Of a stretch of DNA of 64,000 bases, positions 1 through 9,479 are shown piece by piece (the stretch's first letter is position 1; each line of letters opens with the position of its first letter). The DNA lies in the NCBI GenBank assembly GCA_033182465.1, contig CP137323.1, forward strand, positions 1,798,001-1,862,000, read 5' to 3'. A model generated the notes under the pieces. The model did no database searches. It was not told the DNA's origin and saw only the letters and a program-made list of their open reading frames with translations. Made by a program: the position numbers and the translations under genes. This DNA comes from Sanghuangporus weigelae. Lineage: Eukaryota > Basidiomycota > Agaricomycetes > Hymenochaetales > Hymenochaetaceae.

Positions 1-2
1 AA

Positions 3-1146
3 CATAACACATGGATATATGAATACCCACCGCCGAATACAAACATAGTGGGATGCAGATTTGTCTATAACATAAAATACAAAGCAGATTCCACAATCGA
101 AAAATACAAAGCACGATTAGTAGCCCAAGGTTTTAGTCAAATTGATGGAATAGATTATTACTCGCAAGACACTTTTGCACCCGTCGCGAAGTTATCAACA
201 GCTAGGTTATTATTACATTGGGCAGCGGCAAACGATTATGAAATACATCAAATTGATGTAAAATCCGCTTATTTATACGGAGAATTAAATCAAGATGAAG
301 TCATCTACATGCGTACACCGCCAGGAAATTTTTGTAAAGATATTAAACCTGGCCAAGCATTAAGATTAAAAAAGGCATTATACGGATTAAAACAATCAGG
401 AAGAAGGTGGTATAAAAAAATAAATGATATACTTAATGCAGCAGGATTAACAAGATCTGCTGAAGATTATGCCGTATTCTATGATAAATCGATATTCAAA
501 CCGAATTTAATAACATTCATGCATGTGGATGATATAACTATAATAAGTCAAAATATTAATATAAAGAATGACTTAGTCACGAAGATACGAAAATTCGTTA
601 ATCTAACAGACAATGGTGAGATCCATTGGTTATTAGGAATAGAAATGAAGAGAAACCGTCACGATCGAACAATACTATTAAGACAAAAGAAATATATCGA
701 AGACATAACACTTAGATTTAATATTGAAACTGAAAGATTACGCCAAACTCCAATGGCGCCAGGAAGCAGATTAAAATCAAGCGACAATACAAGTTCACAA
801 GAAACTAAATCGTTATTTATGAGTTTAGTCGGATCACTCCGATATGCTGCGGATGCAACTAGGCCCGATGTAGCTTATGTTGCAGGACAATTAGCAAGAC
901 ATTTACATAATCCTGATGAAACACATGTTAATGTCGCTAGATATGCTTTATCATATTTAAACACAACCAAAAACAAATGGTTAAAACTTGGAGGCAAATA
1001 TCCACTAATAATAGATGGTTATTGCGATTCAGACGGTGCGGTAACAGAAGGCTATAAAGCTATTAATGGATATATATTCACCATAAGAAATTCATCATTT
1101 TCGTGGTCATCAAAAAGACAAGATTTGGTACCTGCATCAGTATATG
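3..1146 (+). CDS. Ty1/copia pol fragment: reverse transcriptase and start of RNase H, both ends missing
   Basis: The frame is open from the left window edge, so the protein begins outside. It carries the copia-type reverse transcriptase (RVT_2): a KARLVAQG motif, TFAPVAKL, the IDVKSAYLYGEL segment with a catalytic Asp, LKKALYGLKQSGRRW, and an HVDD active-site box in place of the usual YVDD. After that come the RPDVAYV..LARH segment and the start of the Ty1-type RNase H (a DSDGA Asp segment and FSWSSKRQ). The frame is cut at 1146 by the gypsy LTR, just before the expected EAEY motif of RNase H; the last codons of the longer open frame are LTR sequence. The DNA is AT-rich compared with the host genes. 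This was a retrotransposon polymerase and is now a broken fragment. The matching 3' half is not found on the other side of the gypsy element. Confidence 0.9.
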
Positions 1147-2658
1147 TGTTAGGGAGTAGGCCCGGGGTTACACCGGTTTGATCCTTTTGCCTAAGCAGCG
1201 GTGTGTTGTGCAGAGGTGATCTTATCTACCCACGTCTGGCTGTACCACGCGGTCCCTTACTAGCCTTCCTAGTCGCGGTCCGAGTTATGGATGCTTTCAG
1301 ATACGAGGTAATAGTAAAGCAGATTGGGATTTCCAAGAGGCGTGATAGTACAAAGCACACAGTAATAGCTCGCTGTAGGGCAAGCTTTACACCAGTGTGT
1401 TAAGAGGATCGAAAGATGGGGAAATGAGGGCCTAATCCTACAACTATTTATGCTCCCAGATATTCCATTTTCCGTCCTATTTCTTACTCATCCTGTCTCC
1501 ACTTTACTCCACTTTCCTCCACCATTACATCTGTTCCTTTGTCATCCTGCTGCGCTTCGCTCCACTTTGCTCCAATCTTTGTAAGGTCGTCTCCACTATG
1601 ACAGAATTCTTTGGAGTTGCTGACTGAGACAATAGAGGTGGTGCTCCGATATGGAATGCTCCACTGTCAGTACTCCATAACGATGTCATTGCCGTCATTG
1701 AGTGGCATCTTTGCTCTTGGAGCGATGTAGGCTGCTCGGTATGTGATTCTTCGGAATTCATCTCGAGGTCCAGCGAGGGTAAGCATAACTCGCACGTCAG
1801 TGTTAAGGTGTCGGGTCGGTGTAGAGTATGGTCCAAGGCATATCATGAACTGCATAAGCTCTGCTGGTGGGTTCTGCTGGGTTCTGGTGACTAGCCATGC
1901 TTTGCCTTCGTATCGTATATCTCGAATGTAGCGCCATATCCTTCGTTGTATAAGGAGTTGTAATTGCTTGGTTTCCAGGTTCGCATCTCTCGGTAAATAA
2001 AGGTTTGCCTGTATCGTAGATGCTGGACATGGTGTGTGCAACTCCGGTCTATACCATCCAATCATTCTCCAAGTTATCGGGTTCGCAGTTCGAGGGGTCC
2101 GAGTTGTGATCGTGAGTTCCTCTCGTTTCTTGGGTACTATTGGGCTTGGTGGATTGGAATGCATTGTATCCTGAAGGTGTCGCTCGGTTTCGATGTGACA
2201 GTCACGCGTACCAACCGTTGCCGTGCATACTAAGTAGTATACTTCATAAAGGACCATGTAAACTCGTGCACAGACTTGACAGTGCTGAAATGCCAGTGAG
2301 GTCTCCATAAACCTTATTAGCCTTTAGCCTTTTAGCGTTTAGGCTTTAGTAGTTGTGCTTCTGGACTTCTAAGAAGTTTGATCGCTTCTTTTGATCGAGG
2401 TCGCTCTGGTTGCTTGGTCGGCGGCGTTAGAGTGGTAGTCCGCGGTAATAGGCGGTCGGCGGTGTTAGCTGTTAACGGGATTACGTATCCGCTTCGGTGC
2501 TTCTAGCGCTCGGGTGGTAACGGGTTACTGTTGCCTAGGCCGCTCGATTGCTTGGGCCTTTGATAGCTGGCTTGGTTACCGGTCGCGTTTGGAAAGCTGA
2601 TCGTGTAGATCTGTTGATCGTGTCGATCCTGATGCGAGTTTTTGAGCGGATCCTTTCA
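1147..2658 (-). repeat. 3' LTR of the gypsy element
   Basis: Direct repeat of 11925-13436. On the minus strand it starts TGAAAGGATCC at 2658 and ends CCCTAACA at 1147. By homology with the promoter map of the other LTR, U3 runs from 2658 to about 1418 and R plus U5 from 1417 to 1147. The left edge joins directly to copia pol coding sequence. Confidence 0.95.
1667..2308 (-). CDS. 213-aa ORF inside U3 of the 3' LTR, function unknown
   Basis: An intact ATG-started frame lies wholly within U3. It has no recognised domain. The N-terminus is hydrophobic and Cys/Tyr-rich (residues 5-35), followed by a Pro/Arg/Thr-rich middle and a C-terminal half with regular charged and aromatic spacing (VRVMLTLAGPRDEFRRITYR). 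Because it lies upstream of the predicted transcription start in the 5' LTR but inside the body of the 3' LTR, the genomic RNA would carry it as its last ORF, as MMTV sag and lentiviral nef do; that comparison concerns position only. A 642-nt open frame in U3 can arise by chance, so coding is plausible but unproven. A second exact copy is at 12445-13086. Confidence 0.45.
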   Translation of the reverse strand: METSLAFQHCQVCARVYMVLYEVYYLVCTATVGTRDCHIETERHLQDTMHSNPPSPIVPKKREELTITTRTPRTANPITWRMIGWYRPELHTPCPASTIQANLYLPRDANLETKQLQLLIQRRIWRYIRDIRYEGKAWLVTRTQQNPPAELMQFMICLGPYSTPTRHLNTDVRVMLTLAGPRDEFRRITYRAAYIAPRAKMPLNDGNDIVMEY

Positions 2659-2673
2659 CTACACCCCCCCTAA
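2659..2673 (-). other. Polypurine tract for plus-strand priming
   Basis: On the minus strand the sequence directly upstream of the 3' LTR reads TTAGGGGGGGTGTAG, a purine-rich run with seven consecutive G, ending at the LTR boundary (2658). Position and composition fit the gypsy PPT. Confidence 0.75.
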
Positions 2674-2782
2674 GATGAACTTTCGGAGAAATGTTCATCC
2701 TAATCCGTGAGAAAGCTCGGATAAAGGGTCGCCTAGTGATGGTTGATTTTTGCTATCAAACCATCATCATCTCTGCTCCAAA

Positions 2783-3098
2783 ATGTCGAAAGTCGCCGCT
2801 GCTGTTACTGTTTTTGTCGTTATTGTCGCGATTTTCGGCATAAATCATTGGATTTTGGAGCGTAAGAGGCGTGCTCAGGTAAGTGATGCATGCTCTGTGC
2901 CGTTTCGAGTTGTTAATCATCCTCTAGGAGGCTGACTTCGAAATGCAATCGTTCCAGCGCGATGTTACTACTGTCGCGCTTCGAGTTCACCTCGCGCTCG
3001 GTTATGACGTTGAGGTTATCGATCCAGTCGTCGAAAATGCAGGTATTGCTTCGCAGGAACGTCGTGAAAAGGGTGTCTGGGAAGACATTGACTTGTAA
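2783..3098 (+). CDS. Small spliced gene on the strand opposite gag-pol, 78-aa single-pass membrane protein
   Basis: Two exons: 2783-2878 and 2958-3098. The 79-nt intron 2879-2957 has a GTAAGT donor, a CTGAC branch-type site 25 nt before the acceptor and a CCAG acceptor. The intron is phase 0, contains in-frame stops and joins two frames into one 78-codon protein. Residues 4-22 form a hydrophobic helix (VAAAVTVFVVIVAIFGI) followed by basic residues (ERKRR), the pattern of a membrane anchor with a positive cytoplasmic flank. The second exon is hydrophilic and acidic at the end (VWEDIDL). It starts 125 bp inside the 3' LTR boundary, beside the PPT, and runs towards the 358-aa ORF. I recognise no family. 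An in-frame TTG lies 33 nt upstream of the ATG; I chose the ATG. Confidence 0.6.
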
Positions 3099-3637
3099 AG
3101 GGTGGTGGGACGGGATATGAATATGAAATGTGCATCATGTAAAGAATATGACGCAATTGAAAGTGATAAGAAAGAAATCATAAAGTCGTTAATGAATAAG
3201 TTTTATACCAATTTGGGAGTGAAGTTCCAGGTGTTTACCTACGGCTCTTCAACCCCCAAATGGAGTTTTTCGAAGAAAGAGTGTAATTGGAGTGCCTTTC
3301 AGCGTGAAGGCACATCCTAGCATGATGCAAGGGAGTGACTTCACGTAAACTTTTGGCTTCTCCGTTGCATAGAGGATAATAAAAGGTAGGCATAATCTGC
3401 TAATTCGGAGCCGGCACAATAAAACAATATACAAAATGTCTAGGCCCTTGTAGGTTCTTTGACACTTCTGCATAGTGCTTCATTTGTGCTGGTTGGCCGA
3501 ATAAGCGTGAAATAAAGAGGTGCATAAAGCATAATTTGGTCGGATGTGACCATAAATATCATAAGGTAAGAATGAAATGCATAATTGACCATGTCGGGTC
3601 ACGATATGGGAAAGGGGTTGCATAAAAGAAGAGTTGT
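3099..3637. other. Gypsy element interval with no supported gene
   Basis: AT-rich stretch between the small plus-strand gene and the 358-aa minus-strand ORF. It holds only short overlapping frames (for example 3102-3320 +, 3249-3473 -) with no recognisable content. It is probably the facing 3' untranslated regions of the two convergent units. Confidence 0.5.
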
Positions 3638-4714
3638 TTACAAATCTTCGGATTCTTCAGCCTCAGGTGTAGTCTGGGCCGAGTTTGCTGGGGTATATAG
3701 TTCCTTACTTTCACCTTCTTCGCTTGATTCTGTATCGTCGGAGTGTATGTACATGTCCTCCTGTTCTGACATAGTAAGCATCTCGTCCGGTTGGTAGAGT
3801 TCGTTCGGGTACTGGTAGACTGAGATCATCAGATCTTCCAGCAATGGGTGTCGTGTAGCCTGTAGTTTTTCTCTGGCTTCTTCCTCTCGGTTGTTGAGTT
3901 CCATAAGGTAATGAGGGTCGTAGTTAACCTCTTTGCCTTCGACTATGTGGTGCTCTATGGCATCGAGTGGTAGCTCGTCCGTAGTAGAGTTCCTCGCTTC
4001 AATAACAGTTCGGTACCTCGTTCCTTCGTAATACTTCGTCATGTTGAGTACTGTCATGAACTGCATGGTGTGGGATGCATAGAAGCCCGTCTGGTCGGCT
4101 ATGTATATGATGTACTTCATCGCATCGATGCTCATCGGATGATAGTGACTCCATCGCATCATTCGGTTAAGAATTGCGGTAGTCATGTCTCGTCGGTAGG
4201 CGCAAATTTGAATTGCCGAATGATAGATGCCCATGATGTTCTTGTATGTCGTTTCGTGCCTAAAGTCGATCTTGCCTCGGTGTAAGGCCTGTGTTTCGAG
4301 TTCGATCGCATAGGTTAGAAATGCATCATCATTGAGTCGGCGTAATGCTGCGTCTCGAGGGTTACTGAGTTTGAATAACCACTCGTCTGAGTGATTCGCC
4401 ATCATAAGATGGGGTATTTCGTCTCGGTTGTGGTGGACTGCGTTCCACTTGTCGAATAGATCATCGAAGTACTTCCCTGGGCATAGGGGTACAATCTCAT
4501 CTTCGTAGTTCTCTTCGTTGAATCGGTTGCACAGCTGTGGCCATTGATAACGTTCGGTCGGTGGCCTGAGTGTAAATGTCCATTCTGGTGCATCTTCTGG
4601 TTGACAGAATGCATGTAGCTCGTCGAAGATAGGCATAGCTGAGTAGTGGTTCGCTTGTAGTGAAGTAGAGCTGTTGAGATTCGAGTTGTTGTTCCTTAGC
4701 TCGAAGTTCTCCAT
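3638..4714 (-). CDS. 358-aa accessory ORF downstream of pol, function unknown
   Basis: ATG-started and intact, 175 nt after the pol stop, in the position where env sits in retroviruses. There is no signal peptide, no transmembrane helix and no zinc finger, so it is not an envelope glycoprotein. The N-terminus is Asn/Ser-rich (first 25 residues); the middle (about residues 40-260) is rich in Trp, His, Tyr and Met and looks like a folded helical domain (for example WLFKLSNPRDAALRRLNDD); the last 60 residues are Ser/Glu/Asp-rich. It must be translated by reinitiation or from a spliced or subgenomic RNA; I could not identify a splice pair. I recognise no family. Confidence 0.65.
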   Translation of the reverse strand: MENFELRNNNSNLNSSTSLQANHYSAMPIFDELHAFCQPEDAPEWTFTLRPPTERYQWPQLCNRFNEENYEDEIVPLCPGKYFDDLFDKWNAVHHNRDEIPHLMMANHSDEWLFKLSNPRDAALRRLNDDAFLTYAIELETQALHRGKIDFRHETTYKNIMGIYHSAIQICAYRRDMTTAILNRMMRWSHYHPMSIDAMKYIIYIADQTGFYASHTMQFMTVLNMTKYYEGTRYRTVIEARNSTTDELPLDAIEHHIVEGKEVNYDPHYLMELNNREEEAREKLQATRHPLLEDLMISVYQYPNELYQPDEMLTMSEQEDMYIHSDDTESSEEGESKELYTPANSAQTTPEAEESEDL

Positions 4715-4889
4715 GTTTTATACCATCTTGTTGGTATGTCGGCGATGTCTTGCCTAATTCTTCTATCTCTGCTCTCGCTTTGGTGTGCCACATTGATGTC
4801 ATCGCTTAGTAAGGTCGTTGGGGACCTTACTCATCGTCTCTATTGTGGATCCATAAGCGGCTCCATCGGGTGGAGTGCATGTGATGCAA

Positions 4890-7800
4890 CTATTGCCTAA
4901 CTCGTTTTCGTGCGGCGATCCATTGGTTAAGGTTCGATGGCTGGATTGCCTGAGGATACTTTTTATGGAATGCTTCGATCATTTGATAGGAGTTCTTGAG
5001 GTTGTCAAGTGGCTCCCATGTTCGCTCCTGGTATCCTTTCCATTGGATAAGGTATTGGACCTTGCTCCGATGACGTCTTGTATTATGAATCGTCTCCACT
5101 TCGTACTCTGCTTCTCCCTCCACTTCAATAGGTGGTGGTTCATCCAAAGTGGGTCTTCCAGGGTATTCCTTTCGTTTGTAAGGCCTGAGAAGACTCGCAT
5201 GAAACACTGGGTGGATCGGAAGGGTTTCGGGTAAGCGTAATCTGAATGACACTTGTCCGACTGCCTTCTCGACTTTATAAGGCCCTGCCCATTTCATTGC
5301 AAGTTTCTTCGTTGGTTCCAATCGACTGAGATTCCTCATGTCTAGTAACACTTCGTCTCCCGGCTTGTACTCTGGCAGTTTGCCTCGATGCAGGTCTGCA
5401 TAAAGCTTCATTGCCTCATTCGCTTGCCTAATCGAATTATAGGCTTCTTGCTGTACTTGTCGAAGCTCCTCTAGGTGATTTATTGCTTCTGGGACGTTTG
5501 AATCACCGGTCTCCGCAACGTCCAGGTGAGGATGCCATCCATACAGTGTATAGAATGGTGACTGATGTGTAGTACTGTGCTTCCTGTTGTTGTAGGCGAA
5601 TTCTGCTATATCGATGTACTCTGCCCAATCTGTTTGTCGGTAGGACACATAGCAGCGTAAGTACTGTTCAAGCTCTTGATTTAGTCGCTCGGTTTGACCA
5701 TCGGTTTGTGGATGATACGCTGTACTAGTTTTCCAATCGACATCGATGAGTCTGCAGAACTCCTTGAGGAATTGCGCGGTGAAGTTGCTACCTCGGTCGG
5801 AGATTACTCGTTTAGGGGCCCCGTAGTATTTGAAGACATGTTGGCGGAACAAACGTGCCAACTGCTTAGCATTGGGTATTCCTTGGCAAGGAATGAACTT
5901 CCCCATTTTAGTGAGTTTGTCCACTATAACGAGTATCGCACTGTAGCCTTCATTGCTGACTGGTAAGTCGGTAATCAGGTCACAGGTTATGGTTTCCCAT
6001 GGTTGATGTGGTGCCTCCAACGGTTGGAGCGGCGGATTTCGAAACTGTCGAATCGGTTTTGCACGCTGACATATGTCGCAGGTTGCGGTATATGCTCGGA
6101 TCATTTCTTCCATCTTCGGCCAATAGTATGATCGCTTTACAAGCTCTATGGTCTTTTCTGCTCCTGGGTGGCCTGCAAGTTTGTGATCATGGCGCCTTCG
6201 GATTAGCAACGCTCGTAGATTGGCGGACGGCGGGATATATAATGCATTGGTTACGTAGTGCAAGCCGTTCCTGTAACTGTAGCCGTTGCTCTGCTTGATC
6301 GCCTGAATTTCCTTCTTAGCCTCCTCGGTATTGTAGTTCCTCTTGATCGTTCGGATAATAGGATCAGAGATAGTGACCATTTCAGTTTCTAGCTTGTATA
6401 GACCGTTGATCTCTGTGCGTCTCAGTGTTTGCTGCTTGATCGTATCAGGAGGTAGCAAGGTAACTCCTAAGTTGTCCTTGTCCTCTGGCATATAGTCGGA
6501 TCGTCGTGATAGCTCGTCAGCTTGGTTCTTCTTGCCTGGCCAATGGAGAATCTTGAAGTTATATCGTGATAACTCTAGTGCCCATCTTGCTTGACGTCTC
6601 GATAGATTCTGAGCTGTCATGAAGTATCGGAGGTTTGCATGATCGCTTCGGATTGTTACTGGTTCTTTGGTTCCCTCTAATAGGTGTCTCCAATGCTTGA
6701 GTGCTTCCATGATTGCTAGCATCTCTTTGTCATGCGTCGGATAGTTTCGTTGGGTGTTCGTTAGAGTTTTCGACATGAAACCTAAAGGTCTCAGTTCTCC
6801 TTGGTTGTCTTCTTGTTGTAAGACTGCACCAATCGCTACATCGGATGCGTCGGTTTCCAATGTGTATGATTTGTCTGGCTTTGGCATTGCCAATGCGACT
6901 TCCGTTTCGAATGCCTTCTTGATACTTTCGAATGCCTTGTCTTGTGCCTCTGCCCATATGAACTTGCGATCCTTTTTGATAAGGTCGCCAATAGGTGCGA
7001 ATGTATCGGCATAGTTCCTGATGAATCTTCGGTAGAAGTTACAAAATCCTTGGAACTTTCGAACTTGTCGTTTCGTCTTTGGCACTGGCCATTCGTGAAT
7101 AGCTTTGAGCTTATAAGGATCCATCTGGATGCCTTTCGTTCCTACTACAAATCCCAAGTAGTCGAGCTGGGTTTGGAGGAAGTGACATTTCTCGATTTTG
7201 AGGTAAATGTCGAGCTCTCGGCATTTCTGTAGAATTGCCCTGAGGAGTTTCCAATGTTCCTCTTCAGTTTGTGCTTGACCAATAAGGTCGTCCAAATAGT
7301 TGAGTGCTTCTTCTGTCCTGAGCCAATATTCGAAGTTGTCATTCATGAATCGTTGGAATACTGCAGGTGAGTTCTTCATTCCAAACATCATGACCTTTGG
7401 CTTGTAGACTGCATTGCCAACTCGGAATGCTGCCTTCCACTCGTCCCCTTCTCGGATTCGCAGGTTATTGTAACCTGATCGCATGTCGAGTGTAAAGAAG
7501 AATTTTCCTTTTTCCAGTTTCTCTGGGAGAACACTCATGATCGGTATTGGGTATGGGTCTGATACTGTCGTGTCGTTGATGTCTCGGTAATCGGTTACTG
7601 CTCGTGCTCCTCCGTCTTTCTTTCCTACAAAGAAGACTGGTGCTGCTACCGGACATGGTTCATGTGGTTGAACCTTTTCAATCCATCCTTTGTCAAGTAA
7701 CTCTTTGACGTAAGCATCGAGTGCTGCCTGCTCTTCTCGTGTGAGCTTGATAATAGGCCTTGGTTTCGGTAATGGTACTCCTTCTTTGAGGTTAATCGCC

Positions 7801-9479
7801 ATATCCCATTTCGTATGCTTGGGTAACCTTCTTGACTTGTCAGGATCAAAGACATCTGCGTAGTCTTCTATTTCCTTTGGTAGGAGTTTTCGCCAATCTC
7901 GTTTCTGTGTTCCTAGTAGTCCTTCTGCAGCTGCCTTTTGTTGAGAATACTGCTGAGATACTGAACTCGCTTTGTTCAGTGGCTGTGAGACTTGGTTCTG
8001 CTGCCTTGGTGACCAATTTCGATTGATGTCTAGCTCTAGCTTTGCAGCGAGCTCTTCCTTTCTGGTAAGGGTAGCTGGTTGGTTGGTCGTCCTAAGACTT
8101 TCAATGTCTTCTGGCTCTATGTCGTGCATAGGAGTGTCTTCTGTTGTCTCCTGCTCGTCTTGCATCTCGATATCGCTTTCGTTGTCTGCCCATCTTGTAC
8201 GCTTCGGTGTGGGACTAGCTCCTCGCATTAACGATGCTGTTCTGGGTCGTATAATGCCTGCCACTGGCTTCTCTGGATATCGTGTCTTTCGTGGTCGTAT
8301 CCTGTACTTCATGCCCGGGTTTTCTTCTGGTGATGGCCAGAGTTCTTCATCTTCCGGCATGTTTTGCCTCAGTGGGTGTATCTTCTGTGGTGGTTGTTTC
8401 TTCCAACGTTTCGGAGAGTCGTTTATTTCCTCCTGTTCGTCTAGGCTATGCTTGCCTGTTACATCTTGTGTTTCACCTTCGGATGTCTGGTACAGTTGCC
8501 GTGCTGGGATCATCCGTCTCGGTATGTGCCTTGGTCGTCGTTGCACTATACTCGTTCCTTGTGGTGCCTGTTTTTTCCATCGCTTGGGAGTGTAGTTTAT
8601 TTCCTCCTCATCTCGATGATGCTTGTTTGCCGTTTCCTGTTGTGGCTGTTTCGTTGCAGAGTCTGGTATATTTTCCGTGCTCGGACTCTTCACTTCTGGC
8701 GTCTGTTTTGCCTGTTCCAGTCTTGGTGTTGCTGGTCTGGTTTCCGGCTTCGCTTGTGGCTTCGTTTCGTGAGAGTGTCCGTTGTTGTCTCTCCTTGGCG
8801 CAAATATTATTCCTGGTGCTCCAGAGTGTCGATAGTTGTCTCTGTCCTGAGCCTGTTGCTTCGTGTTATGCCTAGGTCTTGTCTTGTCAGGTTTGCCTTT
8901 CGTTTGCCGTTTCCGTTTGCGCTTCCTGTGCCTTCGCTTCTTGGTAGCTCGTATGACGTTGAGCTCGAATGGTATCGAATTACCATTGCGATTCCATACT
9001 TGGTTCTTCCAATCAATTTCGGGATTGACTTTGGCCAAATAGTCAATTCCTAGGATCACTTGATCCTGTCCTGTGGTTGCTACTGCCAACGTTTGTGGCT
9101 GCGGTTTAGGTCCATCAAAAATTAATGTGTAGACTTCGTGCGTGATTGCTCCTCCTTGGTTGGGACTTCCATCCGCATTATTCAAAGGTTGAGGGTGATC
9201 AAGCCTCTTTTTGAATAGGCTGTAATGTCGTACCAAGTTGGGGTGTATCGTGCTGCATGTAGCTCCGGAATCGATTAACGCTTTGACTGCTAGGGTCTTT
9301 GTTCCAACCTTCACTCGAATAGGTAATCGGGGATGCAATGCTTGTATTGGCAATCGCTTATTGTACATCGGTTCACTGGGGTTGAACCCAGGAGGTTTGA
9401 AACACTGGTTGTTGAAACCTTTCTCGTCACCCTTGTCACACTCACATCGCGCAGTCTCGTTCGATGGAGGTCTTAATCT
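4890..9479 (-). CDS. pol: Gypsy pol: aspartic protease, reverse transcriptase, RNase H, integrase, chromodomain
   Basis: The frame has no own start near its 5' end that would include the whole protease leader. It overlaps the end of gag in the -1 frame and is open from the frameshift site; the first in-frame ATG is at 9368. Order, with residues counted from that ATG: aspartic protease (LIDSGATCSTIH, about 30-42); a long Arg/Lys/Pro-rich linker (about 130-480); reverse transcriptase with FFTLDMRSGY and the active site YLDD (about 540-720); RNase H with TLETDASDVAIGAVL (about 830-); integrase with an HHCC zinc site (HxxxxGHPG..CDICQRAK), Asp in CDLITDLP, Asp in ISDRGSNF and Glu in TDGQTERLNQ; and a C-terminal chromodomain (YEVETIHN..YLIQWKGY..TWEPLDNL, about 1410-1460). 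Chromodomains steer integration to marked chromatin in chromoviruses. No stop or frameshift was seen. Confidence 0.95.
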   Translation of the reverse strand, partial: RLRPPSNETARCECDKGDEKGFNNQCFKPPGFNPSEPMYNKRLPIQALHPRLPIRVKVGTKTLAVKALIDSGATCSTIHPNLVRHYSLFKKRLDHPQPLNNADGSPNQGGAITHEVYTLIFDGPKPQPQTLAVATTGQDQVILGIDYLAKVNPEIDWKNQVWNRNGNSIPFELNVIRATKKRRHRKRKRKRQTKGKPDKTRPRHNTKQQAQDRDNYRHSGAPGIIFAPRRDNNGHSHETKPQAKPETRPATPRLEQAKQTPEVKSPSTENIPDSATKQPQQETANKHHRDEEEINYTPKRWKKQAPQGTSIVQRRPRHIPRRMIPARQLYQTSEGETQDVTGKHSLDEQEEINDSPKRWKKQPPQKIHPLRQNMPEDEELWPSPEENPGMKYRIRPRKTRYPEKPVAGIIRPRTASLMRGASPTPKRTRWADNESDIEMQDEQETTEDTPMHDIEPEDIESLRTTNQPATLTRKEELAAKLELDINRNWSPRQQNQVSQPLNKASSVSQQYSQQKAAAEGLLGTQKRDWRKLLPKEIEDYADVFDPDKSRRLPKHTKWDMAINLKEGVPLPKPRPIIKLTREEQAALDAYVKELLDKGWIEKVQPHEPCPVAAPVFFVGKKDGGARAVTDYRDINDTTVSDPYPIPIMSVLPEKLEKGKFFFTLDMRSGYNNLRIREGDEWKAAFRVGNAVYKPKVMMFGMKNSPAVFQRFMNDNFEYWLRTEEALNYLDDLIGQAQTEEEHWKLLRAILQKCRELDIYLKIEKCHFLQTQLDYLGFVVGTKGIQMDPYKLKAIHEWPVPKTKRQVRKFQGFCNFYRRFIRNYADTFAPIGDLIKKDRKFIWAEAQDKAFESIKKAFETEVALAMPKPDKSYTLETDASDVAIGAVLQQEDNQGELRPLGFMSKTLTNTQRNYPTHDKEMLAIMEALKHWRHLLEGTKEPVTIRSDHANLRYFMTAQNLSRRQARWALELSRYNFKILHWPGKKNQADELSRRSDYMPEDKDNLGVTLLPPDTIKQQTLRRTEINGLYKLETEMVTISDPIIRTIKRNYNTEEAKKEIQAIKQSNGYSYRNGLHYVTNALYIPPSANLRALLIRRRHDHKLAGHPGAEKTIELVKRSYYWPKMEEMIRAYTATCDICQRAKPIRQFRNPPLQPLEAPHQPWETITCDLITDLPVSNEGYSAILVIVDKLTKMGKFIPCQGIPNAKQLARLFRQHVFKYYGAPKRVISDRGSNFTAQFLKEFCRLIDVDWKTSTAYHPQTDGQTERLNQELEQYLRCYVSYRQTDWAEYIDIAEFAYNNRKHSTTHQSPFYTLYGWHPHLDVAETGDSNVPEAINHLEELRQVQQEAYNSIRQANEAMKLYADLHRGKLPEYKPGDEVLLDMRNLSRLEPTKKLAMKWAGPYKVEKAVGQVSFRLRLPETLPIHPVFHASLLRPYKRKEYPGRPTLDEPPPIEVEGEAEYEVETIHNTRRHRSKVQYLIQWKGYQERTWEPLDNLKNSYQMIEAFHKKYPQAIQPSNLNQWIAARKRVRQ

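Noticed and set aside
1203-1403. 66-aa plus-strand frame in both LTRs (also 11981-12181)
   Set aside because: Short, no domain, and in the R/U5 region needed for priming and leader functions.
7646-7855. Short minus-strand frames nested in pol
   Set aside because: They overlap the reverse transcriptase core in another frame and have no features.
7972-9053. Long plus-strand frames opposite pol (about 200 aa each)
   Set aside because: They are shadows of the Arg/Lys/Pro-rich pol linker; compositional bias keeps the opposite strand open. No start context or domain.
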